DNA of 64,000 nucleotides from NCBI RefSeq assembly GCF_023856365.1, contig NC_064544.1:26512399-26576398 (forward strand), written 5' to 3'. The position numbers and the translations under genes are program-made. Positions 54,346 through 64,000 of this stretch are shown here, piece after piece. Source of the DNA: Brienomyrus brachyistius. Taxonomy: Eukaryota > Chordata > Actinopteri > Osteoglossiformes > Mormyridae. Below the pieces are notes generated by a model. That model saw only the letters and a list, made by a program, of their open reading frames with translations, did not search any database and was not told the origin of the DNA. The stretch's first letter is position 1. The number at the start of each line of letters is the position of its first letter.

Positions 54346-54686
54346 TTCCTGTATTTCCACCCGTGTTTCATGGTTCTCCTGCTCTGTATAAACCACACAC
54401 TTGTACACTCCTGCATCAGCAGTTCTCACTTCCTCAAGCAGCAGAGAGAAGTTGCCTTTGGGGATTTCCTGAGAGAAGAAGTGGGCTCTGCCCCTGTAGG
54501 CGTCCCCCTGTGATTCAGGTCTGCTCTGACCCCCCTGGAATAGGTGCACGATGGTGTCTGAATCAGTCCTTCTCCAGTCCACCTCCAGCTCCTCCAAAGG
54601 CAGGGGTCTGTCCACAAAGCAGGGCAGCAGTACAGCTCCTCCCAGCCGGGCTGTTAGAGGACCAGCAGAGCCGTGTAGCAGGAAAC
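54346..54686 (-). CDS. Ig V-domain exon 1 of the Ig multi-membrane-segment gene
   Basis: Minus-strand acceptor 'cttatccctgtggcag' before 54686; the exon starts in phase 1 and gives 113 residues: 'GSAGPLTARLGGAVLLPCFV' (B-strand Cys), 'LEELEVDWRRTDSDTIVHLF' (C-strand Trp), 'SRPESQGDAYRGRAHFF', 'EIPKGNFSLLLEEVRTADAG' and 'VYKCVVYTE' (F-strand Cys). It closely resembles the second V exon, sharing 'RPESQ', 'GRA.F' and 'EIPKGNFS', so the pair probably arose by domain duplication. The only nearby donor, 'gaa|gtaggc' at 54345, gives a phase-0 end, which cannot join in frame to the next exon (phase 1). Reading through adds three residues and a stop. Either a 1-base defect, an unseen exon, or a secreted form. 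The preceding signal-peptide exon was not found. Confidence 0.82.
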
Positions 54687-55435
54687 CTGCCACAGGGATA
54701 AGAGATATAAAATAACTTAATGCCTCAAAGCATTAAATAATAAGCACTGAACATACATTGCAACGTAGTTACTTGAATATCTGGTAATCAAATATTCGTA
54801 TAATAATTAGTACACACAAAATAAGAACAACGTACTCAATGAAATTTCTTCAACATTATTATACGAGTTACCAGACACGTAAAACTCTCTTCAAAATGTA
54901 CATACCATCAGAGTTAATGACAAACTTCAACACGATCAAAATAGCGCTGAAAGTATGGATCTGCATAGCCACCTATAGTCTTGTACAAAGAACTGTTTCT
55001 ATGCAAGGTAAGACCAAATTTTGCTGTATATTTTCGTTTTTACAAACAGTCTATATGCGCATTTATTAACCCAGTTATCGTCCTACACGAAATGCCATTT
55101 TCTGGCCATACTTTTACTTTCAATTTACACCTGGAGCTGAAACACGCCCAACACACCTGAATTACGGCAAAGGGCGGATCGCATGTCTGTGTTTTCCTGA
55201 TCAAATGCAAATCGCTTAAGCCACGGTAACAGGCGCCCTCCCCCACCAACGTTTTAAATGAAAAGGTTGTTATAACACTTACAAAAATGTAATCTACAAC
55301 AACAAGGGGGTATAGAAAGCGGATTTAGCGATAGATCCCTAATTAATAAACATGGACAACTTCCATTATACTGTATAAGTCGAGATTTTAACAAACGTCT
55401 GTACGTTACCACAATACATTTTAAAAGAAACAAGT
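54687..55435. other. Upstream region, no signal-peptide exon confirmed
   Basis: Searched on the minus strand for ATG + hydrophobic run + phase-1 donor; nothing convincing. A plus-strand open frame with a hydrophobic run and a 'gtaaga' site at 55009 is discussed among rejected items. Confidence 0.4.
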
Positions 55436-56501
55436 GAGATGCAGTTGAAGTGTCAGCTTTAATTCAGTGGGTAGAACAAAAACATTGCATAACTAAAGTG
55501 ATTTTTCTACACAATCCCCTCCTTTCAGGTGCTCATAAGTAATTGGACAAATTAATATAACTGCAAATAAAATGTTCAATTCTAATACTTAGTTGAAAAC
55601 CCTTTGCAGGCAATGACTGCCTGAAGTCTTGAACATGACCAGATGCTGGTTTCCTCCTTTTTAATGCTCTGCCAGGCCTTTACTACAACAGCTTTCAGTT
55701 GCTGTTTGTTTGAGGGTCTTTCTGTCTGTAGTTTAGTCTTTAGCAAGTGAAGTGCATGTTCAATGGGGGTGAGGTCAGGTGACTGACTTGGCCTTTCCAG
55801 AATATTCCACTTCTTTGCTTTAATAAAGTCCTGGGCTGCTTTTGCTGTGTGTTTTGGGTCATTGTCCATCTGTATTATGAAACGCCGCCCGGTTGGCTGT
55901 TACGAAGGGGTTTCTCTTCACCATGGAAATGATTCTGCGATCATCCACCACTGTTGTCGTCCGTGGACGTCCAGGCCTTTTTGCGTTGCTGAGCTCACCA
56001 ATGCTTTCTTTCTTTCTCAGGACGTACCAAACCGTGGATTTTGTCACTCCTAATGTGGCAATTTCTCCAATAGTTTTTTTCTCTTTTCGCAGCCTCAGGG
56101 TGGCCTGTTTCACCTGCATACTGAGTTCCTTTGACCGCATGTTGTATGTTCACACCTCAATCTTCCAAATGCAAAGAATTCACCTCAAATCAACTCCAGG
56201 CCTTTTATCTGCTTAATTGATAATGAAAGAACTAATGAATTGCCCACACCTGTCCATGAAATAGCTTTTAAGTGAATTGTCCAATTACTTTTGTCCCCTT
56301 TAAAAAGAGGGCGGCACATGTTAACGAGCTGAAACTCCTAAACCCTTCATCCAGTTTGAATGTGGAAACCCTAACATGAAGTCTGAGAGTCTGCACTTTA
56401 TGTCCATGTCCATTGTATAACTTCAATTGGAATATATTTCAGTAAATAGGTAAAATAGTAATACTTGTCCCAGTGTCCAAATATATATGGATCTAACTGT
56501 A
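55436..56501 (-). mobile_element. Tc1-type transposon, 1.1 kb, internally deleted
   Basis: The right end is complete: 'gtgtccaaatatatatgga' and 'tctaactg' at 56499 followed by a TA dinucleotide. The left end keeps inner sequence ('gctttaattcagtgggtaga', 'cataagtaattggaca') but lacks the outer ~50 bp of the inverted repeat. Carries a transposase with a central deletion on the minus strand. Confidence 0.88.
55582..56140 (-). pseudogene. Tc1 transposase with central deletion
   Basis: N-terminal piece 56140-55865: 'MRSKELSMQVKQATLRLRKE', 'TIGEIATLGVTKSTVWYVLR' (paired-type helix-turn-helix), 'AKRPGRPRTTTVVDDR' (GRPR hook and second DNA-binding fold), 'VKRNPFVTANRA'. C-terminal piece 55869-55582: 'MDNDPKHTAKAAQDFIKAKK' (second catalytic Asp), 'WPSQ'-type 'ERPSQSPDLTPIEHALHLLK' (catalytic Glu). 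About 120-150 residues between them, including the first catalytic Asp, are gone, and the two pieces are in different frames. Cannot transpose on its own. Confidence 0.9.
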
Positions 56502-57600
56502 TATGTTATGTGATGCCTGAGAAACAAAATTATCAATAAATCTATTGAATAAAATGAGCATTTCTCTAGATGCTTCCTCTATGATGACCCTCGACCCAAG
56601 GAAGCAGTTTAAAAGATCAAGAACCACTATGTTAGAATAATAACAATGACCAAAATATCTGTGAAAAACTTTTTTTTGTAAATAAAATACATATTTCAAG
56701 TGTAGTACAATGTTAATGATGGATATAGCAAACGTTGAACTCATATAATTTAATGTTACATCTTTTTAAAAACATTGTTTTATATTAATGGTTTCTCAGA
56801 CTTTTAATGTTGATTGTGTGATGAGCTGCTTTACAGGTGCAGAGCAGCTTTGAAATATGATAAAAAAGAACAGAAAAATCAAACAAATCACAGGAAAATG
56901 TGTTATTTAATCATGCATCACCTGTATGAATGTACATGCTGAGGCTTTGAGTTCTGTGTAATATTTCACGCGTGTTTTAAGCCCTGCAACCTCTGTGATG
57001 TGGTTTCCACCTTCAAATGGAAAATGACACATACATATGTATACAATGTATCAGAATCAGGGGTGTGGGAAATGGGGTGGGGGGGGGCATGCCCCTTAAT
57101 ATTGGCAGACCCCCCCCCCTTTCCAAAAAATAAATAAATAAGATCGTGTTCCTTTGTGGCCAATTTGCTGCGTATGCAGAGCACAAGGACAAAACATATA
57201 CGTGAGGAAGACTGTAGGTCTGTATCTGACAAACTTATTTTATCTTTTGGATCAGTTACATTTTCAGTGGAAGTTTGGTTTAGTTGTGACACTGTACCCT
57301 AAACAGTGCTAGTCTTAGTTAAAATGATGAGATCTTCAATGATTTTAAAATCTCTCCGTCATCCCCTCCATTCATGATATTGCATGTTCAACCATTGTGA
57401 TGCCACGATATACATCACATCACCCCCCCAAAAAAATATTCCAAATTAGAACACCCCCAGTTTAAAACTGAACCCGTTTCCTGGATTACTTCCCCACAAG
57501 TGACCTGGAATTTACCATCCATTCTCAATTCAATCCATAACTGCTCCTAACTCTAGACACAAACTCTCAGCTCTGTATTGATAACATCAGGTCTGCTTGT
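56502..57600. other. Intergenic, repeat debris
   Basis: 57057-57125 has G-rich and C-rich runs 'aaatggggtggggggggg' and 'ggcagacccccccccc' recalling the hAT end at 34073, but no inverted-repeat pair or duplication was found. Otherwise AT-rich without features. Confidence 0.35.
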
Positions 57601-57960
57601 TTTGTTAGTAATTTTGTTAGTGAGACGTCTGTCTTTGTAACTCCTGGTAACTTTCTCCAGTACACAGTTATGGCATTTGGGCTTAAAATGCACCAGCTAT
57701 ACATTTCAAAGATTAGTGAAGACAGTATTAGCTAATGTTCTGAATTGTTGGGCATATTTGAATGATTTATACTCCACAGATTAACCTGGTCCTTTACAGT
57801 CTTTGATAACAGTGTTTAAAAGACTGATTGGTAGCTAATTAAGCTGAAATCTCACCACTGTCCTGACCATGTTCATGGCTTTTAGTGTCTCCTCTTGGTT
57901 TTATCCAACCAGACTGTCTGCAGCCAAAGTCAAGTGAGAAACATTCAGTCACTTTACTAG
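57600..57960 (+). pseudogene. Gypsy-type reverse transcriptase fragment
   Basis: 'LQYTVMAFGLKM' (57657), then after a frame change 'ANVLNCW' with 'AYLN' in place of the catalytic box, 'SLITVFKRLIGS', 'LTMFMAFSVSSW'. This is the order of the palm in gypsy elements: '(Y/F).V(M/L)(A/P)FGL.NAP..FQ..(V/I)N.VL' , 'YLDD.(L/V)', 'H...L..VF.RL'. The strong NAP and DD residues are lost. Different from the element at 38829. Confidence 0.6.
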
Positions 57961-59300
57961 CATCTGTTTTGTTTTTTTTTCACTGAAGAAAAATGCACCC
58001 AGAACTGATGCCCAATCCCTGTTATCAGTGTGAGAGAGTTTAGGTACTTTATCTTTCTCAGTGGAGTTATTAAAGAAACAGGTAGTCCAGCTTAATCACA
58101 ACGTGTTTATGCAGAATATTGGCCATAACACTGTACATTTCAACACTGCAAAGGTGAGTTAGATTATCATCATTTGATATGCAAATATTTACACAGGAAG
58201 GATTCTGGAATGTTGTCCTGAAACCAGTTTTCTTGTGATTAATTTTCCAAGTAATACATTCTTTCACTAAGCAGTGTCTCTTCTAAAGAATTGGACAAGT
58301 GTTTATGCTAAGCAGATATCCTGAGACAGATAAATGGTTCCATATAACAACAGTATAATATACAGAATTCAGTTCAGAAGAAGCAGGATAATCTGAAGAA
58401 CCCCATGATGCTCTTCCCAGGTGACTTTAGGCTGGTTTCAGGTAGAGTTACTGGTCCTTCCCAGTATATGTATGTAAACCAGCTGCACAAGCAATTTTTC
58501 ATCTGCTACCCAGTAAAGTCAGTGTCCTACAGTGTAGCTGTAATAAGTTAAAAATATGTTATAATTAAACATGCATTCTATGTAACCATTTCATTTTCTG
58601 CCAACACTGCCCTCTAGTGTTTATTACCTGATCTGCGCTTCATTTGGTTTATTAGGATCAGTGGGTGATGACGCCTCCATTTCCTGTTTGTCATGTGATC
58701 TCTGCATAAAGTTTCACTATTAGCTGAGACATTTCATATAAACAGGTTTTTATCAAACAAGTAATGCAGGAAGAGATTACAAGAGATTACAAGACATCCA
58801 TCTCTGTACGGTCACATGATCACTGTAAAAGAGAATCAATAGATACATGTCAGACTCATGGGCTCTATTAAATACCTGACATAGTCACCAAGAAGAGTTT
58901 AACTTTCAGGTTATATGACTATTTTAAACCTAACAGAACATGAAACAACCAGGCATGAGTCTACAACTAAACATATAAGCAGTGATCAAACTTTTAAAAT
59001 AAGATTAAAAAGAAGTTATTAAATATATTTACTGAAAATATCACAAAATCTGCCTGAAACTGAGGAGAATCTGTTGTACATTCTGATAATAAGCTGGTTA
59101 TAAAGAGTAAGGATCAGCATATCATTTTAATATCGGTACATGTACAACAGACCGAACTGGGCAGGAAGCTGGCAGGGATGACAGCACTGTCTTCCCAGGA
59201 CAGTCCCACCTCCCGCTCTGCCCATCTAATCCTTAGAACTTCCCCAACTTTTACAATTTATAGGATTACGGGATGAATAAACTGGAAATCTAAAAGCCAA
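57961..59300. other. Intergenic, no gene recognised
   Basis: AT-rich unique sequence on inspection of both strands. A 'ctgcaaaggtgagttag' site near 58150 looks like a plus-strand donor but has no coding frame in front of it. Confidence 0.45.
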
Positions 59301-59305
59301 TAAAT

Positions 59306-59550
59306 GCCTTTTTACCAGAATGCAGTGTCTGACCTCACAAATGCTCTTCTGGATGAATGGGAAAAAATTCCCAGAGACACACTCCAAAGTCTTGTGGAAA
59401 GCCTCCCCAGAAGAGTGGCTGCTGTTATAACTGTAAAGGGGGGGGGGGACACCTCCATATGGATGCCTATGGATTTAGAATGGGATGTCATAATAGGTCC
59501 TGTGGGTGTGATGGCCAGGTCATCCAATACTTTTGTCCATATAATGTATG
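59306..59550 (+). mobile_element. Tc1-type transposon, 3' end with transposase C-terminus
   Basis: Plus strand: 'AVSDLTNALLDEWEKIPRDT', 'LQSLVESLPRRVAAVITVKG' is the end of a Tc1-family transposase ('W..L...L..EW..IP...L..LV.S(M/L)PRR..AVI.AKG'). After a G-run the remainder, 'ggatgcctatggatttagaa' to 'ccaatacttttgtccatata', is the family's 3' untranslated region and terminal repeat. The 5' three-quarters are absent. Confidence 0.85.
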
Positions 59551-60630
59551 TCACACACCTAAAGCAGCTTGAATACAGACTCTGGAGTCAAAGCATTGTC
59601 AAATGGGATGGTCTGGCCTGTAGGTAATTTCCTATTTGTGTTACCTAGCCAGGACACACCCACTTTACCTCTGCATAACGAATCTTGGGATATGTTGGGC
59701 TGCAAAGGATCCATTGAATGGATCCTTCATGACTTGGCAAAAGAAGGATGCATTTGTAGACCACATTTGAAGGAACTTTCAAAATGGGACAACTTTGTCA
59801 CACTGCTGTGACACATTCAGTCTTCAGATGTGGCCTTAGAAGGATGCAGCCCCTGAATTTAGACACAGCCTTTACAAACACGGACTACCGGGGAGGCGCT
59901 TGCAGCAATAAACTTGATAACTGATTAACCACAAGCACCGGTGTTAACTTGGAAGTAGAGATGCAGCAGAGTAGAATCTGAGCAGATATTAACCAATATA
60001 CCTTTGTCTAATATTGCTGGTGCCAGTGGTGAAACATTCCAGCGTTTATTAGTGGGATAATGTTGCATTTTTTATTCTGTGGAAATTCATTCTGATGTTT
60101 GGCTAAAATTTCAACTATATATATATTTTTTTTTATTTATCACATTTTTTTATGTATATACTTGTTTAACACCTGTGTATTCTAATGGACGGTAACCACA
60201 CCATGGCATGAACCTTCCTGCATGATTGCTCTGCTGTTCTACCTTTGGGTTCTGCACATATGCAGAACAAAATCACGTCCCTTTCCTCGTGTTTGAAGAA
60301 CCGCCCATTGGTTTATCCTACTTTGCATTAGAGCTGCATACTTTATGTAATTTATGCATTTCTTAACATGCATATTTAATATTTTAATAAATGCATTTAT
60401 TACAGTTTACTGTCAGTATCACACTATTGGTGTTTTGTATGTTTGTATATCGAATTACCTGACATCAGTTCTGTATATAATGTGTCAGTATTGCTCACAT
60501 AATTATTACAGCACATCCAGATAAACTATTTCAGTCTATCGAAATTAGCTACCCATGTATTTCATAAAGGTTGGATAATGTAATTAAGTTGTTTAGTCTT
60601 TTGATAGGTGCTATTGAGATGCACTACTTA
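59551..60630. other. Intergenic; perfect short palindrome at 59705-59727
   Basis: 'aaggatccatt' + g + 'aatggatcctt' forms an 11-bp perfect stem. Plus-strand frame 59569-59811 (80 codons) covers it and reads protein-like near 'SIEWILHDLAKEGCICRPHL', but I recognise no family. The rest is AT-rich. Confidence 0.4.
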
Positions 60631-60637
60631 TATTACT

Positions 60638-60735
60638 CCATCCATCCATCCATCCATCCATACATCCATACCATCCATCCATTTTCTGTAACCACTTGTC
60701 CTATTCAGGATTGGCAGGGGTCCAGAGTCTATTAT
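60638..60735 (+). repeat. (ccat)n microsatellite and family A head fragment
   Basis: Six 'tcca' units lead into 'ccatccattttctgtaacca', 'cttgtcctattcaggatt' and 'ggggtccagagtctat', the first ~90 bp of family A. Truncated thereafter. 60736-61058 is featureless. Confidence 0.8.
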
Positions 60736-61063
60736 TACAATAATTAGTTTTTTTGTATTTAGTTACTTATTTATTATTTATTTGTAAGCGGTCCTCCACC
60801 TTGCAGAGAATAATTTGGGTGTTGGTGGTGGACTGGGATCCCAAGGTGTTTCGTGCTGTGGTGGGTGTGGTAACCTACTATACCAGTGCTGGCCCCCCAG
60901 CCTGATCTGACCTGACCTTGTTTTATTGTAGCATCATGGTGCAATATTCTCAGATGTGCAAAACAAAATCTGTGTTTTACTGCATTACTTTTATTTTTTT
61001 CATCAGTATCTTTACAGTGCTTTACAGCATGCACCTTAACAAAAGGTACTTCACTGCACTTTA

Positions 61064-61351
61064 TGTCAAACTTCGCCGGGATCGCTGGGTGAGCCGGGGA
61101 TCGCTCAGGCAGGGCGATCGGGAAAGGAGCAGGCAGACAGGCGGAGTATGGGGTAAACGGGGATTTATTAAAGAAACGAGGGCTAGGGAACATCTCACGA
61201 CGACTAACATCAATGATGGACAAGGGAAACCTGGGAGACCAGGACTTAAATACACAGGACTGATCAAAGTAACTAGACACAGCTGGGTACAATCGGGAAA
61301 GAACACGTGGGTAAGCAGGGGGCGTGGCACACACGAGGAGTGGGCATGACA
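61064..61351 (-). mobile_element. Solo LTR (288 bp) with 5-bp target duplication
   Basis: On the minus strand it starts 'tgtcatgcccactcctcgtg' and ends 'gcgaagtttgaca'. A 'tatttaagtcctgg' element and an AATAAA polyadenylation signal (61164-61169, minus) are in the usual order. Exact 5-bp duplication 'cttta' on both sides (61059-61063 and 61352-61356). Same family as 63533-63830 but inverted. No internal retroviral or gypsy sequence next to it. The long minus-strand open frame across it (60774-61442) is not a gene. Confidence 0.88.
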
Positions 61352-62035
61352 CTTTACATGTTTCACTCCTACCTATTTTGTGTTTCACTATTGCCTGTTT
61401 TTGCACCTCATGATGTTTGTTAAAGTGGGCATTCTGTGCCATATTACCTACCCTGGCTTTTACTTATCCTTCTTTCTGTAGTTCACACAGATTTATAGAA
61501 GTAACAGATGTAGTAACAAATACAGTAATTGCTTGAAATAAATCATCTATCACAATTCATTAACTGTCTAAGTTGTTACGTCTGTAATCATTTGAGCCCC
61601 GGCTTCAGCAGAACAGTCAGGGGTCTGTGTTTGCCTGAGCAAGGGCCTGAACCCCCAGCTGCAAGGGTGCTGTGTGTTGGCTGACTCTGCACTGTGACCT
61701 CGCCCCCCCCCACCCCAAAACAAAAGCTTTTAAGAGCAACACGAGGTAGGTGAAGAGAAGAATTGCAATATACTTGTGCAAATGACAAATATTGGGTTTA
61801 TATTTAATTATGGGCAATGATTCACCAAACATGGATGTATTTGGACTGTGGAGAGAAATTGGAGTAAGTAGGAGAGCAGGGAACCGACTTGTGTCTGCTT
61901 TTATATCTACTGTAGTTAATCCATCTATTATGAACACATGAAGTGTTAAATAGGCAGGGAATAAATAATCTTTTCCCTTTGGGGTTCATCTGTACTCATT
62001 TAATGTGGTTATTATTGTTAATTAACCATTTGCTG
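61352..62035. other. Intergenic with SINE-like debris
   Basis: 61610-61690 ('caagggcctgaacccccagc', 'ctgcactgtgacctcg') and 61810-61880 ('atgggcaatgattcacc', 'tttggactgtggagag') look like diverged fish repeat pieces, the second resembling family A. No gene. Confidence 0.4.
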
Positions 62036-62045
62036 CAGGCTCAGT

Positions 62046-62224
62046 GTTATGTGGGGTGGTGGGCTGGTGCAGGGGGTAGCACTGGTCCCTCACTCCCGGA
62101 ACCAGGCTTCGAGTCTCTGCATTGGCCCCCTGTGTGTGCAGTTTGCTGTTCTCCCCGTGTCAGTGTGGGGTTTCCTCTGGTCACTCCACACAGTCCAAAA
62201 CATGCTGAGGACCCCCCCACAACA
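62046..62224 (-). repeat. Family A SINE-like repeat, reverse orientation
   Basis: 'gggggtagcactggtccctc', 'aggcttcgagtctctgcatt' (B-box-like), 'tgtgtgtgcagtttgctgtt', 'ctccccgtgtcagtgtgggg' and 'gtccaaaacatgctgag' are the reverse complement of the tail and middle of the copy at 21640. Truncated at its head end. Confidence 0.8.
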
Positions 62225-62225
62225 C

Positions 62226-62770
62226 TGAGTAGGATGAGGGGTTACAGAAGATGGGGGGGTGGTCATTATTATGTTAATAATGTGATCTGCTACTGTACTA
62301 ATTACTGTATTTATTATTATTAATCTATAAATAGATGTTTGTGAACTACTGAAAGGACAAATAATGAAGAAGAAAAAGTGAAATAATTGTTCATTAATGA
62401 ATCATGATGTATAATTTACTTCAAGCAGGTACAATATTTGTTACTACATGCGTTCATTTTGTAAACTTTTGTGAAGAACTGTAGGAACAAAAAATGAAAA
62501 ACACAAAAAGTGAATTATTGATATGAATAATGATGCTTGTTCAGTATTAATGAATAACATCTTTTATCTCAAGTAGGTACTATATTTGTTCATGATTTGT
62601 ACTTGAGTACTAATTACTAAGGAACCATATTGTGAAGTGTTACCCATAAAAACAAAATGACAACAACATCATGTATTGTGGTACCCAAAATCTCATATCA
62701 CTGAAATTTAGCGAATATATTTTTGGATCATTTTGAAAGTTTGGTTAGGTATTTTGCATGACACATATAT
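62226..62770. other. AT-rich intergenic, nothing recognised
   Basis: Contains two loosely similar 100-bp stretches around 'gaagaaaaagtgaaataatt' and 'aaacacaaaaagtgaattat', suggesting an old local duplication. No gene. Confidence 0.35.
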
Positions 62771-62774
62771 ACAC

Positions 62775-63207
62775 CATCATCCATAACATTAAAACCACCG
62801 ACAGGTAAGTGCATAACATTGATCTCATGGGGAGAAAAAGCTAGCAGATCCAGTCCCACAGGAGAGCTACTGTAGTACAAATTGTTGGAAAAGTCACTGC
62901 TGGCTGTGATATAAGGGTGTCAGGACACACAGTGCATTGCAGCTTGTTGTGTTTGCAGCTCCGTAGCTGCAGACCGGTCAGAGTGTCCATTCTGACCCTT
63001 ATTCCACCACTGAAAGGGCGTATGACAGACACGTGAGCATCAGAACTGCACCTTGTAGCCATGGAAGAAGGTGGCCTGGTCTGATGAGGTACATTTCCTG
63101 TTACATCATGTGGACGGCTATGTGCGTTTGGGAAGATGACAAGCAGGCAGAGGCTGCCCTGGACAATGTTCTGCTGGGAGACTTTGGGTCCTGGCATTCA
63201 TGTGGAT
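62775..63207 (+). mobile_element. Tc1-type transposon remnant with transposase pieces
   Basis: Begins with terminal-repeat-like 'ccataacattaaaaccaccg'. Coding pieces in shifting frames: 'LLEKSLLAV', 'VAADRSECPF', 'REHQNCTL', 'KKVAWSDEVHFLLHHVDG' and 'FCWETLG'-like 'LGDFGSWHSC'. 'WSDE' and the following histidines mark the first catalytic Asp region of a Tc1 family common in fish. The gene is internally deleted and ends at 'cattcatgtgga'. Confidence 0.75.
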
Positions 63208-63532
63208 CAGTGTTCGTTTTGATTTAGTCTTAGTCTTTAGACAAAAATGCAATTTTTATAACTTTTGTCGTCTTTCAGTCGTCTTTCAGTCGTCTATTTT
63301 TTATTTAGTATCAGTCTCGTTTTAGTCAAAGAAAATTCAGGGTATTTAGTTGACTAAATCTACTTTAGATTTAGTTGTTTAATTGTACAGTACATGCAGT
63401 TAATGAAACTAACAGGATTAGTCATAGTCTAATGCATCATTTTCATATTTCTTTGAAAATCTCACTGGTCAGTAATACATGTTTCTAATTACATATTCAA
63501 AAAATATATGTTTGTGGTTAAAAAAATGTATA
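63208..63532. repeat. T-rich repeat with 'tttagtc' motifs
   Basis: 'gatttagtcttagtcttta', 'gtcgtctttcagtcgtcttt', 'tagtatcagtctcgttttag' and 'gttgactaaatctacttta' resemble a frequent teleost interspersed repeat. Boundaries unclear. Confidence 0.45.
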
Positions 63533-63830
63533 TGTGTCATGACCCGGCTCGTCCGCTCCTCGTGTGTGCCACGCCCCCGATTACCCATGTGTGCTTCCCT
63601 GATCGTCTCCAGCTTTGTCCATTTATTTTGATTGGTCCTGTCTTATTTAAGTCCTGGTCTTACCTGTTTCCCTTGTCTGTCATTGATGTTACCTAGTGTG
63701 CGTCCTCGAGTGATGTTTCCTATGTCTAGCCCGTCCAATAAATCCCCGTTTTCCCTACTTCTGCCGGCTCGCCTGTTACCTGCTCGCTCGCCTGCCAGCA
63801 CACTCACCCGCCTCCCGGACGGGCGTGACA
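63533..63830 (+). mobile_element. Solo LTR (about 298 bp), second copy of the family
   Basis: Starts 'tgtgtcatgacccggctcgt', ends 'cccggacgggcgtgaca'. Shares 'cctcgtgtgtgccacgcccc', 'tatttaagtcctggtct' and the AATAAA signal (63737-63742) with the copy at 61064. Probable 5-bp duplication 'gtata'/'gtatt' with one mismatch. Inverted with respect to the other copy, 2.2 kb away. Confidence 0.82.
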
Positions 63831-63939
63831 GTATTCATATATGCACTATATACTGTATGTATGTGAGTAACAGGACAGAAAGTAACAGGACTGAGTTTTA
63901 TCATGACAACAGCAAATTTTGCCACATGTCATCAAACCT

Positions 63940-64000
63940 AACAGTTTGCTAACACTGAGTACATTCTAGTAACTTACCAAAAATCATTGCGGGGACTGTA
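63940..64000 (-). other. Possible exon end at the window edge
   Basis: On the minus strand the last bases read 'ccccgcaatgatttttg' followed by a strong donor 'gtaagttac' at 63977. In phase 1 this gives 'TVPAMIF', which resembles 'TVPQIM' in the exon at 50148. The exon start lies outside the window, so this is only a hint of a neighbouring related gene. Confidence 0.25.

Larger units (their letters stand above)
28762..54686 (-). other. Gene locus: Ig V-domain, multi-membrane-segment protein (butyrophilin/SKINT-like)
   Basis: Eight exons on the minus strand are listed individually: V1 54346-54686, V2 51538-51891, and six exons with hydrophobic segments at 50721-50822, 50148-50243, 49211-49303, 46084-46155, 29614-29727 and 28762-28881. 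From V2 onward all seven start and end in phase 1 with canonical splice sites, so they join without frame conflict. Two V-type Ig domains followed by several membrane segments recall mammalian SKINT proteins (Ig domains plus three membrane spans) and fish butyrophilin-like genes; six hydrophobic segments is more than SKINT has. Expected at the cell surface, possibly in lymphocyte interaction. That role is inference. Signal-peptide and terminal exons are not located. Two separate genes, or alternative use of the membrane exons, remain possible. Confidence 0.65.

Noticed and set aside
54914..55009. Plus-strand signal-peptide-like exon 'MTNFNTIKIALKVWICIATY' with donor 'gtaaga'
   Set aside because: Hydrophobic run and phase-1 donor are suggestive, but the start context is weak and no Ig or other exon follows on the plus strand before the window ends.
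60774..61442. 222-codon minus-strand open frame
   Set aside because: Most of it is a solo LTR read through, with flanking non-coding sequence.
1..64000. tRNA, rRNA or other structural RNA genes
   Set aside because: Only B-box-like motifs inside SINE-like repeats were seen; no intact tRNA fold was found by eye.

Overview
The window looks like repeat-rich teleost fish genomic DNA. It has vertebrate-style spliced exons with canonical GT/AG sites, immunoglobulin V domains of the butyrophilin/B7/SKINT kind, and transposon families typical of fish: Ty3/gypsy, L2-like and R2-like LINEs, hAT, Harbinger, Tc1 and fish SINE-like repeats. The species cannot be told from the sequence.

Layout. 1-21.2 kb is one uninterrupted 50-bp satellite with higher-order repeats, open at the left edge, ending at a telomere-like hexamer junction. 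21.2-26.9 kb holds a retroposed SINE-like element and a decayed endogenous retrovirus (integrase C-terminus, then envelope). The envelope transmembrane region is split by a minisatellite of exactly 39 units of 77 bp that grew out of the env sequence itself. 28.7-54.7 kb is occupied by one minus-strand gene: two Ig V exons (54.3 and 51.5 kb), then at least six short exons, each with a hydrophobic membrane segment (50.7, 50.1, 49.2, 46.1, 29.6, 28.8 kb). From the second V exon on, every exon is phase 1-1. The 16-kb intron between the last four-exon cluster and the final two exons has been filled by a 56-bp minisatellite, a complete-length hAT element (8-bp target duplication), an L2-like LINE, a gypsy element inside that LINE, a Harbinger element inside the gypsy, and several MITEs. 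54.7-64 kb contains Tc1 remnants, a gypsy RT fragment, two inverted solo LTRs of one family and SINE-like repeats.

The only locus that looks like a working host gene is the minus-strand Ig/multi-membrane-segment gene. Its signal-peptide exon and terminal exon were not found, and the first V exon has a splice-phase problem. Every transposon coding region seen here is broken by stops, frameshifts or deletions. The observations most worth following are the multi-membrane-segment Ig gene and the env-born minisatellite. Long stretches without genes are listed as such.
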